From Aptenodytes patagonicus (taxonomy: Eukaryota; Chordata; Aves; Sphenisciformes; Spheniscidae), in NCBI RefSeq assembly GCF_965638725.1, contig NC_134982.1, positions 57,597,816 through 57,661,815 of the forward strand: DNA of 64,000 nt. Direction: 5' to 3'. The notes below the pieces were generated by a model. The model worked only from the letters and a program-made list of their open reading frames with translations, was not told the origin of the DNA and searched no databases. Position numbers and translations under genes: made by a program. Below are positions 1-34,014 of this stretch, in pieces (position 1 is the stretch's first letter; each line of letters begins with the position of its first letter).

Positions 1-3000
1 GGATAGGAAACGTCACTGTTTTCACCATGGCATGCTCCTCATCAGCTGAGGACACTTACATAGCAAAGCGATTTATTTTACAGAGGAGCCCAGAGGTTCC
101 AGTTAACTCTCAGAGTCCCAAAGTGTTGCCACCTCTGTAAACTTGCAACTGGAATGCACTTGACCCAAAGACCAAGCTTACATCCACTTCAGACTGAGCA
201 ACAAGCTGGAAACATTGAGAACTGTAGCGTTGCCTCAAAGAGTTAGTTACTAATGCCCATTAAAAATACCATCACTGCAGCAACCTCTGCTGCACGAAAT
301 GAACGTTAAGCATCCCTCTGCCCACGAAGAGAGAAGGAGGAGGAGACAGGCTGTAGTGTGCCCAAACACCGTCAAAACCTCTGCAGGACTAACTGCACTT
401 CTGTGCCTGCAGCCCCACCACAGGGACCTACAGCCACTCCTGTTATGACCAATAAAACACCTGTATGACCAACCCTGTCGCTGGTCTTAGGAATATGAGT
501 ACTTGCTTCCTCTCTGCTGCAGCCTTGTACCTGCCAATGTTGCACCCCTCTTTACACTGTTCTGCTGTGTGCACTGGGACTACACAGTCTCTCCTAGCTT
601 CTTCTCATGATTTCTTGGCTTGATCTCTTCTTATGCATGGTGGCTACGCTTGGTCCCACACTTCTGGTTCCCCAGTTGTTCATAGTAGTTTGTCCTTTGA
701 GTTAAAGCCATTTTCTGTGATTGCCTCCCTGTGCCCAGCACTGTCACCTCATCCTGGCAAGGCCTATCCCTGCGCCACCTCCATCTTCATTACCTCAGTA
801 TGCCATCAGCCTCTTTCTAAACTCACCTGAACACATATTTCTCTGAGCATCTTCCCAGCCTGGTTTAGTTGTCCTGGAGCAGTTGTGTTGAGAATCACTC
901 AGCATCAGCTGTTCCTATCTGAGTAACCAAAAGCAAACTCTGAAATACTCCCTGTGGGACCCTTTCAGCCTTGATTTCCCCCTACCCAACAGCCCCCCTG
1001 GCTTGCAGAAATGCTTCTGTCCCCTGGATCTTCCCTGATGAGAGGCCCAAGGATTTTCCTCAACACCCAATTCCAGAAGCATGGATGGGCATTTTCTGTT
1101 GGCTTTTGCCCCATGACCCTCCTGACTCATGACCACTCTTTTTAATCACTGTACTCTCCATGCTCTCCATATTCCTTCCCAGGTTTCAGTCCTTGGCTGT
1201 TTCCACAGCTTCTTACGGACTCAATAGCCCTTTTCTTCTTCTGCTTTTTCTTTACTCTTGAAGTTAGAGTCAGTTTCTCTCCTCCACTTCTTTCTGCTAA
1301 ACAATCCTATTCTCTGCCATTTTTTTTCCCCATTGTGGCCATGTTTCCCAGAAATCACTTCACTCATCTGGGATGCTACCCTCTTGTTCTGCAGACATCT
1401 GCAAACCTTTTCTTAGAGCCTCTTCTCCCCTCTTCATCATTTCCCCCTGACACTGCATGAGCAAACCTACTTCTGGGTAGATCTGAGCACCTATATTGTG
1501 CTATTAGTGTTCCTTATTAAAGTTTCGTGTGTTTTCCTTAATTCCATGCCCAGAGTATTTGGGGAAGATGGTTGCACAAGGAGTGCACATGGTAGAGTTT
1601 GGGAAGAGTTTAATGATCTTCTTTGTTCTTCAGCTTCACAGGACATTTGACCAACTAAGTAATCTTCTTATTCAAGGTTCAGTGATTTGTGCTAAGAGCT
1701 TTGGATACAATCTGTCAATTGGAAGATAATAAACTCATGTAGTCTTATTGCAGAAATTGCCATTGCTACTGTATTGTAATAATTTTTTTAACTGAGCCGT
1801 CTCTCCATAAAATTAAGAGGAAGGGAATCTGTTCATGTTTATAACGTATACAGGGAGGATAAAGACAAGAAGGCACACCACCATGCCAGGTTTGGTGGAC
1901 TTATTCAAGACTCAGGTACATTTCCTGTCTTCTGGCATGGCAAAGATACCTTTGCTCATAGATGGCTCTCAAAAAACAACAGCCAGACTTGCCAAATCCC
2001 AAACTGACATGTGCTAGAGTGCAAGAGAGGGGCTGCCACTTCTAGCAACCCAGGACCCGTCCTGGAGCACTAGGCAGTGCAGGGTCCAGCCTCTTACACA
2101 CTACCATTCCCTTGAGTGAAGTACCTCCAGTATACCTGTTACACCTCCTCTAAACACTAGGCAATTATTAAAAAAAAAATACTGGCATTTATTTTAAAAG
2201 TTTGAAAGATTCTGCATTTAGGGAGAGGGGAGTTTTTTTCTGAAATAAAATAAAACAATTAACTGAGAACTAGTCTCACGTTAACCTGAAGAGGTACTTT
2301 CTCTGTCTTATCAATTCATGGAGCTTGAAAGCATTTTGGCAAGCTAACCCAGGATGCCTATTGATTGTTGGTTACTCAGAACACACTACTATCTAAAGTA
2401 AAACTTTGTAGTTATGTGTGTGTCCATAGCACCACCTCCTTTCTGTGAGAACCATTCAGATTCAAATCTCTGACTATTTCCTTCAATTCACCAATGGAAT
2501 GCTTAAATTAATACGTTAACTTTAAAGTAATTTTCCAAAAGAATTAATAAGGGGAGGGCTGACATTCCCTGGTCATGACAAGATGGAGCCAACAGTCTGG
2601 CCAAAATGCAAGCAAAATTTTATGAGGGGTGTCCAGGTACTAATTTTGACTCTAAAACACATTGCTTACCCTTTGCAAATGAACTACCAGCAGCACACTT
2701 TCCCCTGTCCACAATAGTGCATGGGATTTATACTTCATTATAACCATTTAACGATCCCGCTACAATTCAGATATCACCTATCCAGCCAGCAAGAAAATAG
2801 AGCTCTAGCATAACCAGCTACTGCTCAAGCTGGGTTTTCTGCAGACCTAGGTTTGTCACTAAGCTGTGCTCCTGCACTCCATTGCTGTATTTCTGTGTAA
2901 CAGCCAGATTACATTAAAACAATTACGCAGCTCAAGCTGTGCTCATGCACATGCCCCAGCTGACACACGTCCCCATTGCTGCCATCCTGCACCTCCGTCA

Positions 3001-6000
3001 GGCTCCTGCCAGCCGGGGGCAGGACTCGGCGCTTGCCCAGGCTGGGCTGTAGGAGGTTCCTGGTACCTGTTTCTCCAGCCCCTGAGGTCTCTCTGAAGGG
3101 CAGCCCTGCCCTCTGCTTCCCCGATTTGGTACCGTCCCCAGACTTGCCCTAGTGCCCTCTGCCCCTAGTCCAGCTCCAACTGCCTCGCCCACGGGTGCCC
3201 ACAGGGAGGCTGCGGCAGTTTCCCCGCCTCTGGTGGCTCCGTTAGCTGGGAATGGGGCCCCGGCAGTGCCTGGCGCGGAGGGGGCGGGGGGGGGGAGGCG
3301 AGAGCCCAGGTGGCAGGGTCATCCTGTGGTGCCATCTAAAGGTCCCTGGCCAGCTGCAGAGGGGAAGGAAAGGCCAGGGGAGGATACTGAGCAAGAGCCC
3401 TGAGGTTTTGCACATTAGCCCTCCGTGCGGCAAGACAGAATCCGTGTGAGGCTGGAGGAGCGGGCCAGACTTTGGGGGCAGAAGAAGACCCTGGCCCAGG
3501 AGGGGTGAGGGACACGGCTCTGATCCTCGCTGGGCTGCCATGGCTCCAGGCAGGAGCTTATTCTTGGATACAAGCAGGTGGTAAATCAGATAAGCTGCAA
3601 TCTCGTTATGCCATGATGAGTGGGCCAGAAAGGTTTGAATGTAGCTGTCTATACAACATCCTGTAAGGATAATGTCTAATCAAATTAGTGACTTGCAGGT
3701 CCCCTCCCCACAGCCTCTTGATTAGGAGGAAAAAATTGTTCCCATGAAGGAGGGGCAAAAGCATCTTCAGACCTAACATCCCCAACTCTTGCCATCACCC
3801 TTTCTGCTTTGCAGGTGGTATCTGCACCATCTGCTTTGGGGACAGTCCCATAAAAGGCTCTAACAGTACTGCTTCTCTTGGGCAGTACGTTTTGCACCAC
3901 ATCAGCTGGATGATTTTACTTCACAGTTGGAGCTTTTAGTAGTGTCCATCCTAGGACTGGGGAGAGACTGTGATATGAGTTGTTGGGAGGGGAGGAATTT
4001 TATTCCCAGAGGCTCCAGCTCATTTTCCCAGCCACCAGCCAAGCTTTCAGGGCAGCTTAAGCATTTGAGGTTTCCATCTGAAACACTGTTTAAAGGACAT
4101 CCACCAACACCCAACAAGGCAGAGGTCTTATGCCAACTCTGCAATTCACTTTTAAAGCTATTAAAACCAAATGTGTGTAACCACACGTGCTCAGATAGTA
4201 TTACGCTGTGTGACAGCCTAGTGCAAGTTTCTTAAAATAGCGGCCTCATCCTCCTCCAAAATCCTCCATTGTCTGCCTAAGTCCAATCAAACAGCATTAT
4301 CCTGTTGCAAGCTTAGAATGTATCCACCTCAGTTATCATTGGTATGCCAGCAGTGGCTTTCATGGTGCCACCTAAGTTTCCCTGAGGGAACACCTGCAGC
4401 CTTTGCACCACGCTTTCAATTCTGGGTACATCAGCCCACCACCCTCCTCCAAGGAGTTTGCTCTGGTACTGCTGGCTCCCTTTGCACAGATGATTTAGAT
4501 TTCCACCTGACATTCCTACATGGTTTCAATTGCACTGGAGTTATTCAGCCCTGGCTTGGCTTAACTAATATTGCTTCAGTTTCTCCACTCCTGCAGCTAT
4601 AAACTTCAGTACTTTAGGACCTTTATTCTTTCTCCTTGTTAAGGGGAAATCTTCTTGTTAAGTTTCAAATCCTGCATGCAGAGGAAGGAGCTCAGCTTGG
4701 ATCTTTCATATTTTGACCCTGGAGTGTCACTGTTGGATACTGCTTGTTTTTCTTATGAATGTTTCAAAACAAAAACATTTATCTTGAACTGAACAGAACA
4801 TTTCATACCAAACAAAGTGCAAATATCTGGGAGGTTTGGATCCAAAAGAGTGCCAACTTCGATTCAATATGAATAGTTTACCCATTAGCAAGTTTTCATC
4901 TCCCAAATCACAACCTAAAAGTGCGTACAATGATTTGCATACCCCTTAATACAGCCACCAAACCTGTCTATGTCAGCTTATACATAAACAGTGAAGCCAT
5001 ACAGCCTGGAAAACACCATATGTTACCAAGCCCAAAGGACCTTCTGTTCAGACATAGGGTGTCCTGAGCACATCCTCCGACTGTATAGCTCTGTGCTATG
5101 ATATCCATTTCATGCACAGCCTGATTCCTGGACATTGAAATAATTCAGGGAAGTGGCTATGAGCTCCCAGAAGACCTTCTCTCCTTCCACAAATCTGACC
5201 TGGCACAAGGAAAGTCCACTAGATCAGAAACACTGCCAGGCCACAGTATGCTAGAACATAAGAGGAGCTACACTTCACTTCAGACCTTCTTCAAAGTCCA
5301 GGCAATGGGAAACTTCATCCTTTGGGATGCCAGAATCCAAAATGTGTTAGTCCCTGGCAAGTTTTTTAATTGGTTTTACTTTACCCAGTCCTTTTCGCTC
5401 TCACCATTGTGGGATGAAACAAGGCTTGTACTTTACAGCACGCTGGAAGGGCCCAGGTTGATACTGGGGTGGAGGCCTTGGAAGGCAGAAGGATGCCTCT
5501 GGCTTTCATCATGCATTAATCATCAATAAAATTACTCCCACCTGGCAGGTTTACACTGCTGCAAATGAAGTTTTTCCTGGTGTCCAAGCAATGGTTTCCT
5601 CACATAAAACTGGCCTGGGAGGCTGTGGACTGTGGGAGGCTGGGCCCACAGAAAAATGAGTTTTCTTCCAACTGTAAGAAGTTGTTTGTCCATACCACTT
5701 CCAGCAGGCTGGTGTCATTACACATGCATGTGTAATGACAAGAGCTGTTCACTGAGAAAAAGGATGGCGTCTCTGTTTCCAGGGGTATCTAAGATAAGGT
5801 GAGAGCCATCTCTTCCCACTGTTGTGGAAGACCTTTCAGTGCAGATCTGAAATTTCCTGTCCTACATGACTATGGAGAACAGACTGTTCCCTTTTTCTTA
5901 GTAGTAGGCTTTTATACAATTGGGGACTGTTTTGTTTAGAAAAGAGATGACTCAAAAGAGACATGACAAACCTCAGTCTTTCCTCAAAGGTCACATTTTC

Positions 6001-7806
6001 ACACTGTCTTCCAGGTGACACATCTGTTTAGTACAACTTGGCATAGTCTGTTATACAATAGAAGGTTCGTCCTAATGGATGTACACCTCCTTCTGCCTGG
6101 TAGTATTGACACATGTTCAGCCTGTGATAAGCCCAGATAGTGACTCATCCCCATGAATTCACCAGGTGACTGTTCTCCACATAAGTAGGGATTTCCACAC
6201 ACCCTTGGTGAGTTCTAGTCCTCTTCTCCTGTACACACCTGTCTGCAATTTAGTTTTAAGATGGTGCTCAAACACATTTACAGACACCTGACCGCAGCTC
6301 ATATGCTGGCTTAATATACGTTTTCCACCCATCAGTGGAAAGACTGAGACGCTCTACATCCAAGACAGCCTCCGCAGAGAATCCTACTCAAGAAGTTCTT
6401 ACATTTCATTAGTGAGTTACTAACAATGACTCTTCATCTTCCAAACAGATTTGCCACCACTGTTTAACTGTTTCATCTCAGCCTGCACCTTAAGAGACAG
6501 AATATCTTGTGTGTCATTTCCTCATGAGTCAAGAGCTGTGACAGTCATTACTTTCCTTCTGTCCACAGACTTCTTACTCTGGCATAGAGGAAATTATGCC
6601 AGTATGACAGTTTGCTCTTGAAAAAACCACACTGGCTGTTACTTATGTCCTCTAGTTATTTACAGAAACATGTTTGTTCCTATATTTTCTCAGAAGCTAG
6701 ATTTAAAGTGGTCTGTTGTGGAATTCTCCAGTTCTTCCTTTTTCCTGTTTTGCTGAAAGAATCATTACATCTACCTTTTCCCAGCATTTCAGAACCTCAG
6801 AAGATACTTCATTAATTGTCAGAAAAAGCCATTAACAGCTTAGCGGTTACTTCACACGACCCACACAAGTGCTTAGAAGCACTCCAGTCCTTCAATACTT
6901 TCCTTCATATTCCTACTCTTCCCAATTTGAAAACAGAAAATGCTCATTGCCATTCATATTCCTAATTTAGTCTCACTTTGGATCATGACCTTTCTGACTT
7001 TCCATTTTTACTCATTCATGGTATTTTTATACTGATTTTCAATAATTTTGCCATGCTTACACACTTTCTGTCTGTTTTTCTCTTGCTTAAGATTAACAAG
7101 AGCACAGAATTTACAAAATGGCCTGTTTTTTCCAGTTTCAAACTCTCATTTCATGGTCTCACTCACCTAAACTGTCTCCCACCTTCAAGTTCTCAGCTAG
7201 TTCTTTCCCTTGCCTCCAGTCTAAACCAAAGAAAATTTCCTCTGCCACTCTTTGTACCCAGAAAACTGCTGCAACATGCAAGACCTTGCTGAACAGCCTG
7301 CAACCTGAAGTGTTGCCATTTCTACGCTGATGCCAGGCAATTAAAATTCCCCACTGCCACCAAGTCCTGTGCTTGGGACAGTCCTACTTGTTGCTCACAA
7401 AAAGACTTCATTCACCCCCATTCTGGAGACCTGGAGCAGACCCCCACCATGCTAATGCTGAGCAGGTCCTTGTCCGTCTGTTAGAACATGGACATTGGAG
7501 GCAGTGTATGCACCCCTGGTACATATCACCTCCTCCAAGTCTTCTTGAACAATAATTCTATTTTAATATCCTGACTACGAGAATTACCAGAGCAAGTCTC
7601 TACCACACTAGCATGAAGGCATCTAAGACATTAAACCAGTTGACCCAACAATTTTCCTACTACATCTCCAGTGATCCATGGAACTGAAAGAGGGAATAGG
7701 AGAAAACTGACATAAATAATAAATTTGTAGATCTTTGTCTTGGTTTCCACTGTTTTACCTGCAATCTTCTGAAAGGATTTCTCTCTTAACTCCCTTCCCC
7801 TATACT
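1..7806. other. Intergenic flank, no gene recognised
   Basis: No open frame here exceeds about 105 codons, and none shows a recognisable family motif or joins neighbours through matching splice phases. The stretch is mostly AT-rich with a GC-richer patch at about 2980-3560, where frames on both strands stay open because stops are rare. The only clear structured element is a perfect palindrome at 5713-5740, listed separately. A distal regulatory region or an unrecognised non-coding transcript cannot be excluded. Confidence 0.6.
5713..5740. repeat. Perfect 28-nt palindrome
   Basis: The two 14-nt halves are exact reverse complements with no spacer and meet at an ATGCAT centre. The symmetry stops at both ends because the flanking bases G and A do not pair. 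It lies in non-coding sequence about 5.4 kb upstream of the PDE6B start codon. It could be a cruciform-forming site, a dimeric factor site or a chance product; nothing nearby decides between these. Confidence 0.9.
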
Positions 7807-9731
7807 CATAGAATCATAGAATCATAGAATGGTTTGGGTTGGAAGGGACCTTAAACATCATCTAGTTCCAACCCCCACCATGGGCAGGGACGTCTTCCAC
7901 TAGACCAGGTTGCTCAAAGACCCATCCAACCTGGCCTTGAACACTTCCAGGGATGGGGCATCCACAGCTTCTCTGGGCAACCTGTTCCAGTGCCTCACCA
8001 CCCTCATAATGAAGAATTCCTTCCTTATATCTAATCTAAATCTACCCTCTTTCAGTTTAAAGTCATTACCCCTTTTCCTGTCACTACATACCCTTGTAAA
8101 AAGTCCCTCTCCAGCTTTCTTGTAGGCCCCCTTCGGGTACTGGAAGGCTGCTATAAGGTCTCCCCAGAGTCTTGTCTTCTCCAGGCTGAACAACCCCAAC
8201 TCCATCAGCCTGTCTTCATAGGAGAGGTACTCCAGCCCTCTGGTCATCTTTGTGGCCCTCTTCTGGACCCACTCTAGCTGGCCCATGTCCTTCTTATGTT
8301 GGGGGCCCCAGAGCTGAACGCAGTACTTCAGGTGGGGTCTCACAAGAGCCGAGCAGAGGGGGAGAATCACCTCCCTCGACCTTCTGGTCACACTTCTTTT
8401 GATGCAGCCCAGGACATGGTTGGCTTTCTGGGCTGCAAGTGGACATTGCCAGGTCATGTTGAGCTTCTCATCAACCAACACCCCCAAGTCCTTCTCCTCA
8501 GGGCTGCTCTCAGTCCATTCTCCACCCAGCCTGTATTTGTGCTTGGGATTGCCCTGACCCATGGGCAGGACCCTGCACTTGGCCTTGTTGAACTTCATGA
8601 GGTTCACACGGGCCCACCTCTCAAGGCTGTCAAGGTCCCTCTGGATGGCAGCCCTTCCCTCCAGCATGTTGACCACACCACTCATCTTGGTGTCGTCAGT
8701 AAACTTGCTGAGGATGCACTTGATCCCACTGTCCCTGTTGCTGCCAAAGATGTTAAACAGTGCTGGTCCCAATACTGACCCCTGAGGAATGCCACTCGTC
8801 ACTGGTCTCCATCTGGACATCGAGCCATTGACCACAACTCTTTGAGTGCGACCATCCAGGCAATTCCTTATCCACTGAGTGGTCCATCTGTCAAATCCAC
8901 GTCTCTCCAATTTAGAGGCAAGGATGCCATGTGGGACAGCGTCAAATGCTTTGCACAAGTCCAGGTAGATGACGTCAGTTGCTCTTCCCTTATCCACCAA
9001 CACTGTAACCCTGTCATAAAAGGCCACCAAATTTGTCAGGCACGATTTGCCCTTAGTGAAGCCATGTTGGCTGTCACCAATCACCTCCTTATTTTCCATG
9101 TGCCTTAGTATAGTTTCCGGGAGGATCTGCTCCATGATCTTCCCAGGCACAGAGGTGAGACTGACTGGCCTGTAGTTCCCTGAGTCCTCCTTTTTTCCTT
9201 TTTAAAAATGGGGGTTATGTTTCCCCTTTTCTAGTCACTGGGAACTTCACCAGTCTGCCACAACTTCTCAAATATGATGGATAGTGGCTTAGCAACTTCA
9301 TCCGTCAGTTCCCTCAGGACCCGCGGATGGATCTCATCAGGTCCCATGGACTTGTGCACCTTCAGGTTCCTTAGGTGGTCTCGAACGTGATCTTCTCCTA
9401 TAGTGGGCAGTTCTTCACTCTCCCAGTTCCTGCCTTTGCCTTCTGCGACTTGGGCGGTGTGGCTTGAGCACTTGCCAGTGAAGACAAAGGCAAAAAAGTC
9501 ATTGAGTACCTCAGCCTTCTCCGTATCCCGGGTAACCAGGTGTCCCGTTTCCTTCCGGAGAGGGCCCACATTTTCCCCAGTCTTCCTTTTACCCCTGACA
9601 TACCTACAGAAACTTTTCTTGTTGCCCTTGACGTCCCTGGCCAGATTTAATTCTATCAGGGCTTTAGCTTTCCTAACCTGATCCCTGGCTGCTTGGACAA
9701 TTTCTCTGTATTCCTCCCAGGCTACCTGTCC
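7807..9731 (-). mobile_element. CR1 LINE, 5'-truncated, about 1.9 kb
   Basis: On the - strand this reads as the reverse-transcriptase part of a CR1 ORF2 followed by the typical short CR1 3' end. The terminus at 7807-7830 is three copies of the octamer CATAGAAT as seen on the + strand, the hallmark of avian CR1. A stop-free frame of 416 codons (9150 to 7900) starts at MPGKIM and carries [21 protein letters not shown] and an FTDD catalytic box in place of the common F/YADD. Upstream, a frame at 9569-9231 holds the preceding linker region and stops at a TAG (9231-9233) where CR1 has tryptophan. A frameshift near 9195 separates the two frames. The 5' limit near 9731 is approximate. The element is antisense to PDE6B and cannot encode an intact protein. 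Confidence 0.93.
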
Positions 9732-10670
9732 TTACTCCCATATGTGAGGGTGTTCACCTCCTGTTTCAGGGGTGGACATGGATGGATCAGCAGCTATCTG
9801 TTCTGTCCTCCCTGCTGATGGGATCCAAGGTCCTCCCCACCTGTCCCTCTCCGGAGCTCCAGACCCACCTGCATAAACTTTTCTAACACTGCCACCGCAG
9901 CTTCTCTTGTCACCTGCCTCCCAGACACCCACATTCACATTTGGGCTGGTTTGCACCACTCCTGGCAGTAGTGCCAACGCTCGCAGGGATGGGCAGCCTG
10001 GACCTTTACTCCTTGAGCAGATGAGCCTTGGTTACCTTCCAGCAATGCGGTGGATGGGACTTGCCCCTGTTCCCCACTGATGAAAACCCTTGTGCATTGT
10101 TTAATTCCCCTGAAGAGTAGTGGCCTCCATGGCATTTTGCCTCCCAGCATGACGCTGACACTCACCTGCTGTTTGCACAGCATGGTGGCTTCATTGATGT
10201 GAAACAACTTCAGTCCCTCACAACCATAATTCCCACCCTTTCTCCACTGATAGTGATGAGGGAAATTTTTCTACCTTCCTGGATGTTTGGGGTTTTTTTT
10301 GTCTGCAGGGCTTCCCATGATTCCTCAGAGTGTTTCAACCCAGCCACCCCAACCTGAAGCTTTCCAGATTCCTTCCTAAAGGGATGCCACTAAGAGGCAC
10401 GTTTTCCTCTCCTGGTTCTTACCAGCAAGAAGAAAAGGCCACAGACCTTGGAAATTCAGTTCAAATCCTGGACTAAAACATTCAGGATTGGTGCTTCCAT
10501 TTGAGAACAGCCCTTACAGCAGCAGATAAAGAACTATGCAATAGTAGAGGGAGCCCTGAAAGAGCAGCGTTACTTCACTATTTTTGTTCTGACCACTGTG
10601 CTCTTTTGTGAAGGATGTACTTCCTACTACGACAGGGAGCTGGGAGAGCAGAAATAATAAGATGCTCACC
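9732..10670. other. Unassigned sequence between CR1 and PDE6B promoter
   Basis: GC-moderate sequence beyond the CR1 truncation point with only short frames (under 92 codons on either strand). No domain, splice-phase chain or repeat terminus was recognised. It may be older repeat-derived DNA. Confidence 0.4.
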
Positions 10671-11109
10671 TTGTTAGCCAGGGATTAGGCCCAAGCAGTA
10701 TATATTTAATTAGACTTTAAAGAGCTTATTTCAATGTTAGGAGATGCAGTTCTTCCCTGTTGCTGCCGCCTCAATATAATTGTTTCAGTAAGTGTTCTGC
10801 TTAACAAGAGAAAGGAGAGTATTTTCAGATATTGTGAGTACTCAGTTTTTGTTTGCATTTAGATTAAGAAGAAAGTTGAACCAAAGCTCTTGTAGAGGTC
10901 ATCTAATCTGTTTGGTTGAGAAGATCTGTCCTCCCACAGACTCACCTTCAGCACTATAAAGGAATACCTCTTCCTGATGACAAGCTCTCTTTGCACTGTT
11001 ACCTCACCCTTGGTCATTCTAGAAGCAACATCTTCTATTACAAAAATTTAGGAACTACATAGACCACATCTTTGGACTACTGCCTACCACAGGACCCAGA
11101 GCATTCACA
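10671..11109 (+). promoter_or_regulatory. PDE6B: Candidate PDE6B upstream regulatory region and 5' UTR
   Basis: A GGATTA core (10682-10687, the reverse complement of the CRX/OTX site TAATCC) lies close to an AT-rich TATATATTTAATTAG stretch at about 10699-10713. This is about 420 bp upstream of the start codon. Photoreceptor genes are commonly controlled by CRX-type homeodomain factors, so the arrangement fits, but such short motifs arise by chance. No transcription start can be placed from sequence alone. The segment just before the ATG has no CpG island, as expected for a tissue-restricted gene. Confidence 0.3.
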
Positions 11110-32880
<21,771 letters not shown>

Positions 32881-33146
32881 ACCCATTATCAATGCAATAT
32901 GCCACCCAAAATGAGAATGCCCATGCTTTTAAAAAAAAAAAAAAAATCACGGCATACAAATACATTCCTGATGGGACTGTTCTGCTACTTTAATTAGGCT
33001 TATGACCAACCAGGGAAGGGCTAGATCTTGTTTGCCTTAATTGCATCTCTTCCTGATGGTGAGGAGCCAGTTTTACCCTGTCTCTTGCTCCATTTAATGC
33101 ACCTGATGTCAGGTGGCATATGGCAAGTCAGAACAACATTTGGCCC

Positions 33147-33152
33147 AATAAA
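33147..33152 (+). terminator. PDE6B: Candidate PDE6B polyadenylation signal AATAAA
   Basis: First canonical AATAAA on the + strand after the stop codon, about 265 bp downstream, giving a short 3' UTR of about 290 nt. An A-rich run at about 32931-32946 precedes it and could mimic a poly(A) tail in cDNA. Other downstream signals may be used. Confidence 0.5.
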
Positions 33153-33978
33153 TCAGGTTGCATGACTATGGAAGAGCATTTCTCTACGCTGAAATACTTC
33201 TTACCCCAAAGCTGATGGGGCCAGTTGAATTCATATCCTGCTCCATACAATCCCATGTGATTGACAATGCATGCAACCATAGCCCGCAGAGTAGGAAAAC
33301 TGAAGAAGTTTTTATCATTTTTATCACATTTATCAAATATGATAATTTTTTTTTTTCAAATTTATCATATCTAAGCCTGTGTCTGTTAGGATATCAGAAA
33401 GAAATCTGTGGGTAGGGATAAAGCATGAAAACGGACCATAGTAAACCTTTGAACTGCTCTAAAAAGCTACGATTCCTTGTAAATACAAGAAACAATCACA
33501 AAGATAATAGTTCTGCACTCACTTCAAGGATTTTGATAGGTTGCTGCTCTAAAGCATGGAGCCATTCATGCAACACCCGCTAGCTGCCATCTTCACGAGC
33601 AGGATCCACAGTGTGTGCTAACCGAGGCTTCACTCTGTAACGTGATTCTAAGAAGACAGTGTTATCATTACCCATTACAGTTCCAGTTCCAGTTGCAGTT
33701 ACCCAAGCAACCTGAATTGTGGCATCTCCTAAATTTGTTCTGGTTTGCCTCATAATGCCAATGTTATCTAATGCAGTCCTCTTCTGATCAGTACCAATCC
33801 TCCTTCCTTTCCTCCTCCTGTTCTGAGATGTCTGGTTTTTAGATTCCCCTCCAGACTTTGAAAGACTGATGACTTGTACTCTTTTATTTCAGATAAAAGT
33901 TAGTTTTCATGTTTATTCATGCCACCATATTAGAACATTCAATTACACTCTTGTAGCAGTAGAGACACCCTTCTCTGC

Positions 33979-34014
33979 TCCTCTTTCTCTCTCTCTCTCT
34001 TTCTCTTTTTTTTT
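33979..34014. repeat. TC-rich simple repeat followed by T tract
   Basis: A run of CT dinucleotides passing into a T homopolymer, a typical polymorphic microsatellite in non-coding DNA. Confidence 0.85.

Noticed and set aside
8296-8778. 160-codon + strand open frame
   Set aside because: It is the antisense shadow of the CR1 reverse-transcriptase frame on the - strand.
10885-10990. Possible ancient CR1 tail (GTAGAGGTCATCTAATCTG) upstream of PDE6B
   Set aside because: It only loosely resembles the CR1 3' end, without the octamer terminus or the GGTTGGAAGGGACC core.
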